Source: Apostichopus japonicus
Lineage: Eukaryota; Echinodermata; Holothuroidea; Aspidochirotida; Stichopodidae
Length of the DNA stretch: 64,000 bases
NCBI RefSeq assembly: GCF_037975245.1
Contig: NC_092581.1
Coordinates: 694,501 to 758,500 of the forward strand
Reading direction: 5' to 3'
Positions within the stretch are counted from its first letter, which is position 1, and the number at the start of each line of letters is the position of its first letter. The translations under genes and the position numbers were made by a program. Under the pieces are notes generated by a model. The model was not told the DNA's origin. It worked only from the letters and a program-made list of their open reading frames with translations, and did no database searches. Of the stretch, positions 24,738-36,853 are shown one piece after another.

Positions 24738-26040
24738 CTCCAATAAAGGCACATGGTGCTAGCTCTGAGGTAAAAAGACCTAATTAAAGGCACATGGTGC
24801 TAGCTCTGAGGTAAAAAGACCTATTTAAAGGCACATGGTGCTAGCTCTGAGGTAAAAAGACCTAATTAAAGGTAGATAGTAGTAGCTCTGAGGTAATTAG
24901 CTCCATTTAAAGGCACATGGTGCTAGCTCTGAGGTAAAAAGACCTAATTAATGGTAGATAGCAGTAGTTCTGAGGTAATTAGCTCCAAATAAAGGCACAT
25001 GGTGCTAGCTCTGAGGTAATTAGCTCCAATTAAAGGCACATGGTGCTAGCTCTGAGGTAATAAGCTCCAATTAAAGGCACATGGTGCTAGCTCTGAGGTA
25101 ATTAGCTCCAATTAAAGGCACATGGTGCTAGTTCTGAGGTAATTAGCTCCAATTAAAGGCACATGGTGCTAGCTCTGAGGTAATTAGCTCCAATTAAAGG
25201 CACATGGTGCTAGCTCTGAGGTAATAAGCTCCAATTAAAGGCACATGGTGCTAGCTCTGAGGTAAAAAGACCTAATTAAAGGTAGATAGCAGTAGCTCTG
25301 AGGTAATTAGCTCCAATTAAAGGCACATGGTGCTAGCTCTGAGGTAATTAGCTCCAATTAAAGATAGATTGCAGTAGCTCTGAGGTAATTAGCTCCAATT
25401 AAAAGCACATGGTGCTAGCTCTGAGGTAATTAGCTCCAATTAAAGGCACATGGTGCTAGTTCTGAAGTAATTCGCTCCAATGAAAACTACATGGTGCTAG
25501 CTCTGAGGTAATTAGCTCCAATTAAAGGTACATGGTGCTAGCTCAGAGGTAATAAGCTCCAATGAAAACTACATGGTGCTAGCTCGGAGATAATTAGCTC
25601 CAATTAAAACTACATGGTGCTAGCTCTGAGGTAATTAGTTCCAAATGAAATCACATAGTGGTAGCTCTGAGGTAATTAGTTCCAATTAAAGTACTGTACA
25701 TGGTACTAGCTCTGAGGTAACTAAGTCCAATAAAAACTACATGGTGGTAGCTCTGAGGTTATTAAGTTCCAAATGAAATCACATAGTGATAGCTCTGAGG
25801 TAATTAGTTCCAATTATAGGTACATGGTACTAGCTCTGAGGTAACTAAGTCCAATAAAAACTACATGGTGGTAGCTCTGAGGTAATTAAGTTCCAAATGA
25901 AATCACATAGTGGTAGCTCTGAGGTAATTAGTTCAATTATAGGTACATGGTACTAGCTCTGAGGTAACTAAGTCAAATAATAACTACATGGCCCTAGCTC
26001 TGAGGTAATTAGTTCAATTAAAGCTACATGGTTGTTAACA
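24738..26040. repeat. Minisatellite, 41-bp unit, about 32 copies
   Basis: The unit reads GGCACATGGTGCTAGCTCTG, then AGGTAATTAGCTCCAATTAAA. An early variant has AAAAAGACCTAATTAAA, and the 3' third (after about 25620) is clearly more diverged (AAATCACATAGTGGTAGC). The gradient from homogeneous centre to diverged edge is typical of arrays that turn over internally. Confidence 0.95.
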
Positions 26041-29000
26041 GCTTGGTAATGTTTGGAGTTAGCTCCAAGCTTGACAGGCTTTAACACCATTATGTCCGAC
26101 CGTTGTTCAGTGTTGCTAATATTGCTGCCTGTTGCATGTCAAGTTCACTGATATGAAAATTACTGTGAGAGGGGTGGAGAGGGGGGGGAGATTGTGTTTG
26201 GGGTCAAATTGACCCCTTCCCCTAGTTTTGTGGTCCTAGAGTAATAATTTTATGCTGTCAGAATAAGCATAATGGTGAACACGAACCAGTTAATAAAGCC
26301 TTTTGTCCAATTTAGACAGAAATATGCAACAAGGTTCATTTTATGGGGTTGGTGAGTGGGGGAGGTGGTAATTGTGGTTCTCGTGCACATGTGCAAATAC
26401 AGAAAGCAGCAGAGGTTGGTACTATAGGAAACAGAGAATTGAAAGGCTATTTGTTGACCATATGCTAAACCATGCATTTGACTTAAGTTTTTATATCTTC
26501 ACCCACCCACCCACCCACCCACCCAACATTCCCACCTTGATTGACACTTCTAACCAACTCTGCTTATTCCTTCCTCTTAAGGGTGCATTGGTATAGGTAT
26601 TTATAAGCAAAAAGTTATACTGTTAGGTTATGAGAATTTTGTTGTAATAATTTCTGTATATAATGTATGCATGTTTATCTATTCCTCATGCATTCTTTTT
26701 TGTTTTTTCTCTTGATATATTTTAATATAGCTGCATTCTGTTAATAATAAACAATACAACTCATTTATTCTCATTCAGGTCATAGGTCAATAAGGTATAG
26801 ATGTATATATGAGTGAGGATATGAAATGGTAGTAATTAATTTTAATTATTCTAAGGAGTAGAAAGTGCATGGAAAAATAATGGCAGATTTATGGAAATGC
26901 GTATGTACAGAATTTTGGTTTCTAAGTATTAGTATATTTGAGTTTTATTGACAGTAAATACAATAACTGTTAAATTTCATTGTTTGCTGAAAATCTTGCA
27001 AAAGTTCCCTCATCCATTTATAGTTACTTTAACATATTACCTGGAAGATATGCATGTGTACTAATGGTCCTAATTCTCCTATTCAAGTATGAATTTTTTC
27101 CTAAAGTTGCCTAAAGTGGGAGTTGAAAAGTAACAAGACTACGAAGGCAAATTGACTAATCAATATGTGACAGATTTATTATTCTGAAAGAAAACATAAA
27201 CTTTCTTGCTAGCGAACAGGGCTATGCTTTCCTTGGCCTGTATTTTAGCATTGTAGTTGACCATCGCAATGAACAGTATATTACTATGTGGCAATGGCAT
27301 CTCACAATAAACTGTATGGTTGACAGTTTAAATTGCAATATGTGGCAAGTTTGAAGCAGCGATTTCAAAACAAGGATTAAATACAATTGGCTGTGTCTTC
27401 TTCAAGTGATTCCAGCCTGAGTTTCTCCAAAGGATACCATTGAAGTAGCTTGTACAACTAATTGATAGGGATAAACCAGTCTGTGTTTACTTGTGCGGTA
27501 CACATCTTGTTAAGTTAAAATTGTGCAATGCTTTAACCACACACCTTCTCCCCTGACCTCACTGCATGACTTCCATGAGGCCTACTTGTTTTGGTAGCCT
27601 ACAACATATTCTTGGATCAATAAGTTCAGCTTAATGTGGCAACTTGAAGAAATAAGAATTAACCTCTATATTCTGTGATCCATTGTACGAAAAATAGTTT
27701 GTCAATTTCTTGACATTGGTTATGGCAGTAGATGACTGTATGCTTATCATGTCTAAACATTCCGTTTGTACTGATGCCAAGTTTTTTCTCGTCTTTGTTA
27801 ACATTATCCTTTTTCTTACTTTGAATTCCAGAGCAGATAAAGGTTATTATAAATTTAAGGAGTAAAGATTTTTTGGTTATTTGTTTTAGTTTATACTAAG
27901 TTTTACTTAAAATGTAAAAACAAAATGACCACATGACTGGTATTTCTGTTCAGTGACATGCACAGGATCTTAAAGGTATGTGTGGGGATGAGGGGGGGGG
28001 GTCATATTCTAAATTTTGGTAGGGGCATGAACTTTTATGGAGGGGTTGCAGGCAGATAAAAAAAATTGAATGAGGGGTATGGCTAGAAATGTTTTAGATG
28101 TCAAATGGTACAGGCTGAGGCACATTTAGAGTGTAACTAGTGAGGGCTAGGCACAATGTGGTGCTGATATTGCTTTGAATTTTGACATTTATCCCCAAAA
28201 TGCATGTTTGCTCCCAATTGATAATGGAAGTGGGGGGAAATTCCCCTGTGCAAATTACTATTACAAGTACATACCTGGTTGCTATAGAGAAAAGTACCCA
28301 TGGATACAGATTTTGAAAGAAGAGACATAAGTCCTCATGGACCACCATGCCATCCATAGAGTACCTCTCAAGAAAACCCCCACTTCCCCCCCCCCCCAAC
28401 ACAATAAATAACACCTTTAATCAGATGAGCTAATGAATAAAGATAATGACAATATTTGGTAAGTTTGGAAGTTTTATATTTGAACGATATGAAATAAACA
28501 CACATGGATTTTGTGACCACACTTTTACATACACCATGATACCTCTGTAAGCATATAAACATATTAGCTTGATTGCAAAAAACTTGTCCAGTAAAAGGGC
28601 CAAGGAATAACAAGAAACATTTAACCAAATAAAAGAGGAAACTTCTGAAAACGAAGCCTTAAGGCTATATTTGATACAGCCACTGACTAAATAAAAATTG
28701 CCACCAATATCAAACTTTGGAAGTCTGTCAAACTGACCTTTGTACTGTTCAACAACATACAAAGAAAATACCCTCTACCATATATGTTGGAATAAAATAT
28801 GTTGCTTCTACGGTGAAAAACATGGTCAGAAATCATCTTCTTTACTGGAAAATAAACATGACTTTCAGAACTCAAGACATGTACAGCTGGATGCTAAATT
28901 CCTTCAACAGTACATCTTTTAATACGGAAGTCCCAACCCTGTACCTTGTAACCCCCCCTCCACCCCCTCCACCCCCTCCAGCCCCTACCCCCTTGTCAAT

Positions 29001-32000
29001 TCAACAAAGGCAGAGATTGGAGGAGGTCAATAGCAATGATTCAATTCCCAAAACACTGGTGAGTCTGCTCATAAGTCAGTTTCAACCCATTTTGTCTCTT
29101 CATGGTAGGTTGACACAACCTCTGACGTGGATATTAAAGACAGACCATTTTAATTTGCATAAATATCCCAATTGTCTTTTCATTTTCTTCTCCTTTTCTA
29201 AGAATCTAAGTTTCACAAATTGACCAAATTGACCATATCAACCCCACAAAGTGCCTTATCAGACAGCAGGGGATGTGTGCACTGGGCATGAGAAGACCTA
29301 AAGATTGGATTATATACAAACCATGATGGGGATCATAAACGTCTTACAAGGGGGTTGTTATGCTATCTATAATCCAGATGTTACTGATCCCATATTGAAG
29401 AATGAAATCTGTATATCTACATAAAAGCTGTGCATGGTATGAGGATGCTTCAGACTAGATTCCTTCAAGTGTTTCATGATCAAACAACAGTGGAACAGAT
29501 AATCTGCCACTAGGTAAACATGGAAATTACATCACAACATACATTGATTGTGGACACTTAAAACTGAATAACACTCAGTTGATACAGTAATCTATCACAT
29601 TAAGAAAAAATCAAAAATGATGATGATATGGGAAAAAAGAAAAGAAACATGAATATAAAAGCAGGGAGTAACATCAATATTGTGCAAAAGTGCAAAAGTA
29701 TGAAATTAGTACAAAAAAAAAATATTTCCATCAGATTACAGATTGCAGCATCTTTGTATAAATCCAGCTGGTTGTGGATTGCAGCATATGTGTAATGTTA
29801 TCGTCTTTTTAGGCAGTAAATATCCCAGAAATATAACCAAGGGGGGGGGAAAGGGGGGTGGGGGGAAAGGACAGAATCTTTCTTCTTCTGAAGATTCCTG
29901 GCGATAACAATTACCCGATTTCCAGAAATCGGTAAAAGTAAACCCCAAATATCCTAACAGTGAAAGGAACATCTGAAATTAACTCAAAGGATAATGACCT
30001 ACAACCTCAACAAAATATGTAAAAAACATATCATAAACAAGAAAGGCAACAGTCCAACACTTGCCTCTTCAGTATCTTAGAAGTAAACTAACTACTGACA
30101 TGTAAGTTTATTGGCATAGGAGAGCCCACAGTCCTGTCCTTCATATAAGGCTAAAACATAACCTTAAAAGGCTTGATATGTGAATTATGCTGTGTTTTCA
30201 TACTGATTAGGTATGGCAATGTCACTTCTTCAGAAGTAAAATCTGAACAAGCTCCATTTGAAAGAAAAGTTATTTTGTTACTAAAGAATAATCGTGCAAT
30301 ATACTCTTAAAAGTAAAGTGATTAATTAATATTTATCCCAGCAGTGAAACAACCCATATATGTTGGACTTGGACCAAATGATGTCCTTTTTCCCTGTTCT
30401 TGTATAATATATTCTATTTGAGTGAGAGAAATTCAAGTGGGAACGTTGATTTGAAAAACAGTTTTCCAGAAGGCTTAATCCTCATCTAAACTTAGTGAAA
30501 ACATCTAAAAAGTTCACCTCCTTGCTGTGCAGCATAACAAGAAGTGAGGTATAGTAACAATCTGAGCAAAATGATACACGAGTTACACATTCTTCTCTTG
30601 AAGGGTAACATCACTACCCTGTGAGGTATACTAACAATCTATGCAATATGATACACAAATTGAACATATGAGTTACAAATTCACAGTTGAACATTAACCT
30701 TAAGTCAAATTCAAAATGGAAGCATTATACCAAAGCAGGGCTGACATACAGCCGTAGCAATACAATGCCATTACATATAACAAAATTACCTAAAGCTTTT
30801 ACATTTACTAAAAAGAATGTCCCTCCTTGATATTTCCCCTCCATAGCCTAGGATCCCATCCCCTCCATAGCCTAGGATCCCACCAACATTTGTCTCATTT
30901 TGTTCTCCAGTATCTGTTTTTTTTAGAACAGTAATCAGTAACGTAGAACACTATGGTTCCATTGCAACTGTGTCAGTAACACAGAACTTGCGTTCGGAGA
31001 TGAGTTAGAAGTGGTTCCAATATATTGTTCAAGGAGTTGTATTACAATGATATTTATTGATTAGATGTGATCTCACCAGTTTGGCAGTAAAACACCAATC
31101 TGTTTATGTTGTAAGCAGCAGCAATAGGAACAATACAGTCTCTCAAAATGATGTGAGTCTAGATCGTTAGTAAGATTTTATGACTCTAGATCGTTAGTAA
31201 GATTTTGAATCTTTCATGAAATCAACTGATGATTAAAGTATGGTACTGTTTGTTTATAATTTGTTTGTTTAGAGACATCTTTCTACTATTAGTTAAAATA
31301 ATCCATCCAATTCAACTGTCATTATGTTTGAGTTACATAAACTTTCGTTTTTACACAAGTTAATAAGAACCCTTGAGAAAAACAGCCTCTAAATGATAAA
31401 AGATAATTCCTGTTCAAGTCTTAACTTAGTTGCATGTTAAAATGCAGAACAGGGAACTGAACACAAGCAACAAAGCAGCCCATTTTGTGCTCATAATTAT
31501 TCTGAATGACTCCACCTTCCATTCGGAGATACCTTCATGGAACTGGATTTGTGAGGCACCCACATATTACACCTAACAGGTATTTCTGTATGCCAAATGC
31601 ACAATTCTTACATAAACATTTTGTGAGAGTGTGACAAATGGAAGATACGGTCAAATTTGACCTAAGAAACCAGAGACCTCACACATACACTTTGACCTTA
31701 GAAACCAGAGACCTCACAAATACTTCTATAACGTACTATGCTCTACATCAGAATCTTCGCTCCATGTTAATTGAGAGAACATAAGTATGAGTTCACATTT
31801 CATTCATACAAATTAAGGATAAATGATTTCCACCAAATCACAACATTCCATAAATATTTCAGCAGCATTTGTTATGATGGACGGTATGACTGGAATGCCT
31901 TAAATCACACCACATGTGAATTATTTCAAAAATTAATGAAATGATAAAAATAGAATAAAGAACCACCAAATTGATGTTTAGTACTGATAATGAGCAAAAC

Positions 32001-33890
32001 ATATCTTCCAGTTATTCTTTTTCAGTGATACAAAATGTGACTAAAGGGACAAAATTCTTCACACAGTTGGGGTTTATAAAAACATCCATCACTTATGTCC
32101 CATAATCGAAATAAAGCAAACCCTATTAGACCATTGCAACTTTCAAAACAGTGCATAGAAATCTGTCAGGATTGCCTGTAACTGACATCAATACTTCACT
32201 GTTCTATGCAGTAGTAGACACTAAGTTAACTAGGATGGTCCATACACCAATGACTTGGTCTAACACAAGAATAACTTAAACAAGAAAAAAAAAGAAAATG
32301 AGTTCCCCCAGAGAGAAATGTCCACTTACTCGTCAAGTATCTGTGCTTCATAACTTTTACCAGTAACATTCCCACCTTCTTGAAAGCAAAATGAATTGTG
32401 AATTGACTGGTTCTCTCCCTGCAGGGGTTAGTTAAATGATGCAATCAGCTGAGCGTGAAACAATCAACTAAAATCACACTTTTAGCTTTCTGTTCACTGA
32501 TTTGACGTTAAACCTATCAATGGATGCATTGTCATTCTTGAGTTTCATTTTGAACTTTGAATGACACACCTATACATTTTGCTCTATCCCAAACACCTTA
32601 ACATATAGAATATTCTATATATAGCAGATTAACTGGTGCTGAAAATCACCATGATGACATTGTACATATATCAGTTTTGCATTGCACTTGTTTTTTTTTT
32701 TACTTTCATTTCCAGACCACTTTCTACTTCATAGGACAACCAAATTATCTACCTAGAGACAAGTCAATTCCGATTTCGGACAAGCAAATATTCCACAAGT
32801 ATACCAGCGCTACACTTTCTCAACAAATACATAAGACTGTTAATCCTCCACCATGCTTGCTTTGACAGCCACCAAACAAATCTTGCACAAGAAAACCAAT
32901 AACAAACTTCACCACATCAGTTGTAATTTTTCATCATAAAATATTGTAAAATTAACATCTCTGATAAATTCTTTTACTCTAGTCTATGTTACTTTATTGA
33001 CCATCAATTCTTTCATAGTTTTATACAAATCGACAACTGTACTATCTTTCCACCTCTATCAATACACAACCGTATACATTCATCTATGTTACAACATTTC
33101 AAATATCACCAATAAACACCAAAACAAACCACAGATTCAAGAAACTACTTGATTTAGAACATTGTTTCTCCAACAACTCCCCTCTCTTACCAGCCACTCT
33201 CGAGGGCATTTCCTAATAATCAATATCCGTTCTATAAATAGATACAAACTCATAACCTTTTGATAAATTAAATATGATTATGTATCAGCCAACCTAAAGA
33301 TAATCTATTAATAAAACCATCAAAATTAAATGTTAAAGAAGAATGCTGAAAGTTCATGATAACAGTTTAACCTGTGTGCAGCATATACAATATATACTTT
33401 ACACATTTACTGAGTTTATGGACAAGAAATTAATTAGGGGTGACTTATTGGCGACAAGAACTCTATCTGAATGATTGTCAGTCACTGATGTGATGAAGGG
33501 AGGGGGTGAGGGAGGGTAACTTAACTGGAAGACCCACACCTGGCCACTGTCACATCTTGGCATGAATTTTAGGCTTCATTTTTATCTTTTTTCCCCCTCC
33601 TTCAATTTGATGTGGGTTTTGCTAAACTCATAAAAGTATAACAACCACATTCCATTCATATAGTACTGACTGAAAGCAGTGATGAAACAATACTGATAAA
33701 GGGAAGAGGCTCATAGCAATAGCAAACTCTTGAAAAAATATGCAACCGCAATGCCCCTCGCCTGCTCCAAGAAAAAGAAAAAAAGAAATGAATAATTAAG
33801 TAACTTTGTCCACATGTGCAGTATTTTTCTGAATTCCAATTTCAAGAGGATGGGTTAATGTCAGGCTTTCATTTGTAGTACAACAAACAC

Positions 33891-34118
33891 ACAATGATAA
33901 TCTACTACATAGTCACGTCTATGTACAAAGTTTACCATGCACATCACACAATGATAATCTACTACATAGTCACGTCTATGTACAAAGTTTACCATGCACG
34001 TCACACAATGATAATCTACTACATAGTCACGTCTATGTACAAAGTTTACCATGCACGTCACACAATGATAATCTACTACATAGTCACGTCTATGTACAAA
34101 GTTTACCATGCACGTCAT
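33891..34118. repeat. Tandem repeat, 57 bp x 4
   Basis: Four nearly identical copies starting ACAATGATAATCTACTACAT at 33891, 33948, 34005 and 34062. The only clear difference is CACATCAC versus CACGTCAC. The 57-bp period is divisible by three, which creates 85-100-codon open frames on both strands; I do not regard them as genes. Confidence 0.95.
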
Positions 34119-34490
34119 CCAACAATACTTTACATCATACCACAGTTGCTCCTTTTGTATCCTATTTCAGGTATTGTCTTAATACCTTTGAAATGAAAGG
34201 CTCAGACCTATGTACCAACCTAGACACTTAAGAACTTTGGTATGAAAGGCTGAAACCTAGCACCATAGAGGCTTAACACCTTTGGTAAGAAAGGCTGAAA
34301 CCTAGCACCATAGAGGCTTAACACCTTTGGTAAGAAAGGCTCAGACTTACCAACCTACACCATTAGTTCTTTCAAAGATCTCTTGATTCTACCTCAAATA
34401 ATTTCTACTTTACAAAAAACATCTAAACTATACAACAATCCAAAATTCTTGCTTCTGAATTCTTACAAAATCTCCCTGGTACACAACACA

Positions 34491-34695
34491 CCTGATTCTT
34501 ACCCAACACTCTTGATTTCTGGCATAAACCATTGAATTTTGATTCCATTCAGAGACCTTTGAACAACTGGGATACAATTTAGCTGATATCCTGCTGATTC
34601 TTACCCAACACTCTTGATTTCTGGCATAAACCATTGAATTTTGATTCCATTCAGAGACCTTTGAACAACTGGGATACAATTTAGCTGATATCCTG
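34491..34695. repeat. Tandem duplication, 102 bp x 2
   Basis: Two copies of a unit starting CTGATTCTTACCCAACACTC and ending TACAATTTAGCTGATATCC, virtually identical. They lie about 2.1 kb beyond the MPHOSPH8 stop. Confidence 0.93.
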
Positions 34696-36218
34696 ACTTC
34701 TGGCTAGATTGTTACTACTCTTCCAGTTGGTTCCCAACACTCAAATTTAACTCTCTAATTTAATCCTTGGCTTCAAATACTTTGATTTTAACAAATCCAT
34801 TTTCCTCCCATCTTTAATATACTCTTTAATTTGGCTTCACATATTCAAGTACATTCCTCCCCATGCTTTGATTCCATCATAAAGACTTTCAAATTTGGTT
34901 TCAGACACTTGAATTTAGTCCCCCTTGTTTCTGGGAGATTCTGATTACAAATAAGGCCGGTTCATACTCCAATATACATATCAGGCGATACATGCAAAAG
35001 AACAATACATGTTCAAAATATAGAAAGCAATAAAGATGTTTTTATCATATATGGTTCCTTTACATCTATAGCCCATGATACATATTTGGAATGTGAATCT
35101 GCTTATAGTAGGCATAAAAAGTGACAAAGAAAGAAACAAAAGTTGATATTTGCAGGACACATTCCGGTCCCTCCAAAAAATTTCAACTTATTGAATGTTG
35201 TGAAAAACATTGACAAAAACCAAACAAACCTTGTTATCAACTATTTCACCTTAAACCAATCTTTACCATTAGTATCTGGTAGTGGTTTAACATTCAGAAA
35301 TTGCACTGGGAGTTTGTTTGCAAAAAGGCAAACTATTTTACAAACAGTTTGGAAAAGTATTCTCTCAGCCTTTTTAAAATTAAAATTATTTATGTTTACA
35401 GTTTCTATTTACAATCATTTTATCTTTTCTTTTGACAATTTTTCTTTTCTTTTCTTACTATTTTCTTTTCTTTCCCCCTCCCCTTCTTTTATACAAAAGC
35501 AAGTGAATACTTTGGTTTCTAGCATCCCTACTATACTTCCACAATATAGAACATGGTTTGTATTTCTCTGAACAAGGAACACTTTCATATTTTCAATATT
35601 AACTCCTTCATTCTTTCCTTTCCTTTTCCTTTCTTTCTGTTCTTGATTTATATTTTAGTCACCTAAAAGACTAGTTTATACAAGCTTTACATACTCTTAA
35701 TCACACTTGTCTCTCCCATTAGGCCTTATATATGGTACTTTACTACAACCAGTTCCTCTAACATGTAAATCAACACCAATGTAGGCCTGTCAGATCTTAT
35801 AAAGACTCATTGAATATGCAAAGTGTGCCTCAAAGCAACTGCACAACAAACAAAAGTTTCTGAAGCCTTCCTTCTTAAAGATTAGATTTTCCTAAACTCT
35901 GTGGAATAGCAAGCACACATACTAATCCAGTTATTTGGCACAGTGGGCAGAAGACTTAATGTTATTAATGTTGACCTGAAACTTCTTGTCCATGTTGGCC
36001 AAACTTTTAACCTCACAAACATTGTCAGTTTGAGAAGGGTAGACCAAGCCATTTGTTGACACCTTTGCTACACCAGCACCAGAATTAAACTTCAACATTG
36101 CCTGTGTTGTCCTAATCACCGCCCAAGCCATCACTTTTTGCCATACGATATGAAATTCTTATCTCAACTTTTCATTATCTCATATTTCCCACCCAATATC
36201 ATTCAATAAATAATCAGG

Positions 36219-36224
36219 TTTATT
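36219..36224 (-). promoter_or_regulatory. Candidate polyadenylation signal of MPHOSPH8
   Basis: TTTATT on plus, that is AATAAA on minus, 582 bp downstream of the MPHOSPH8 stop, with a G/T-rich stretch (GGGTGGG on minus) shortly after. Other AATAAA motifs lie farther down, so the 3' end is not fixed. Confidence 0.4.
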
Positions 36225-36332
36225 GTAGGCATGTAGTGAAGGATCCATATGAATATATCTGAAATGTACTGAGAATCCAACAAACTTTCATTCTACTTAC
36301 TGCCAATCAAAGATCAAAAGAAAGGAGAGGGT

Positions 36333-36378
36333 GGGGCGGGGGGTATGGGAGAGGGTGGGAGGGAGGGAGGGAGGGAGG
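36333..36378 (+). repeat. GGGA-rich tract, possible G-quadruplex
   Basis: Consecutive GGGA repeats (about 36356-36377) follow other G runs from 36330. There are at least four G triplets within 20 bases on the plus strand, antisense to the MPHOSPH8 3' UTR. Confidence 0.7.
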
Positions 36379-36805
36379 TAGATAGGTATACAAATGAGTC
36401 CTGAGCAAAATCTTAGAGGTTGATTGCAACATTTCGATGTAATGGCAGTTAAGTTTCATTCTGTTCCTTCTACAAAGAAACATTCTTTGTTGGCTACAAA
36501 GTTTACCACTGCACAATGGTTTGGGAACAAATATGGTTTGTAAGTATGCAAAACTTAGTACCACAAAAAAATATGCCAAAAAAAGCTGAGATTCCCATCT
36601 AATGCAAAATTACATATTCTAACACACACACTTTCTTTTGTTTATGATTTAATGGTACACCCCCAACAGAGACATGAAAAATTATGTCATATCACTTGAA
36701 AGAAAAATCTTGAAAAAATCTTGAGTTTTGAAAAAATGTTGTAATAGGAGTTGTAAAAACCTGCCAGTAGAAAATGGAATCATCTTTAAGTATATTGACT
36801 TGCCG

Positions 36806-36853
36806 TCAAGACTGTATCAGCTGGAGGGAATAGGCAGTTACGAGAAGCAGCAT
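36806..36853 (-). CDS. MPHOSPH8: MPHOSPH8 exon 12 (last coding)
   Basis: Acceptor AAATTTTCAG. It encodes [15 protein letters not shown] and TGA, the final beta-strand of the C-terminal domain. The initial ATG here is an internal methionine, not a start. At 48 coding bases it would be missed by open-frame searches; phase and family match both support it. Confidence 0.9.
   Translation of the reverse strand: MLLLVTAYSLQLIQS

Larger units (their letters stand above)
26041..36218. other. Gene-poor region between convergent genes
   Basis: About 10 kb with no exon, RNA gene or intact transposon that I can support. It contains simple tracts (CCCA repeat at 26501-26525, poly-G near 27985-28000, C-rich blocks near 28390 and 28950-28990, poly-G near 29850). 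Short recent tandem duplications also occur at about 30840-30882, 31160-31205, 31660-31720, 34235-34335, 33891-34118 and 34491-34695. Part of the right side may be 3' UTR of the minus-strand MPHOSPH8 gene. Confidence 0.6.

Noticed and set aside
27953-28262. Possible hAT-like element (CAGTGACATGCACAGG and a distant CCTGTGCAAATTACT)
   Set aside because: Inverted similarity is only about 12 of 16 positions and no target duplication is visible.
28717-29223. 168-codon plus-strand frame
   Set aside because: It contains a low-complexity proline run from a C-rich tract, has no recognisable domain, and shows no splice or start context.
33861-34196. 85- and 100-codon frames on opposite strands
   Set aside because: Same reason: a 57-bp repeat with four copies.
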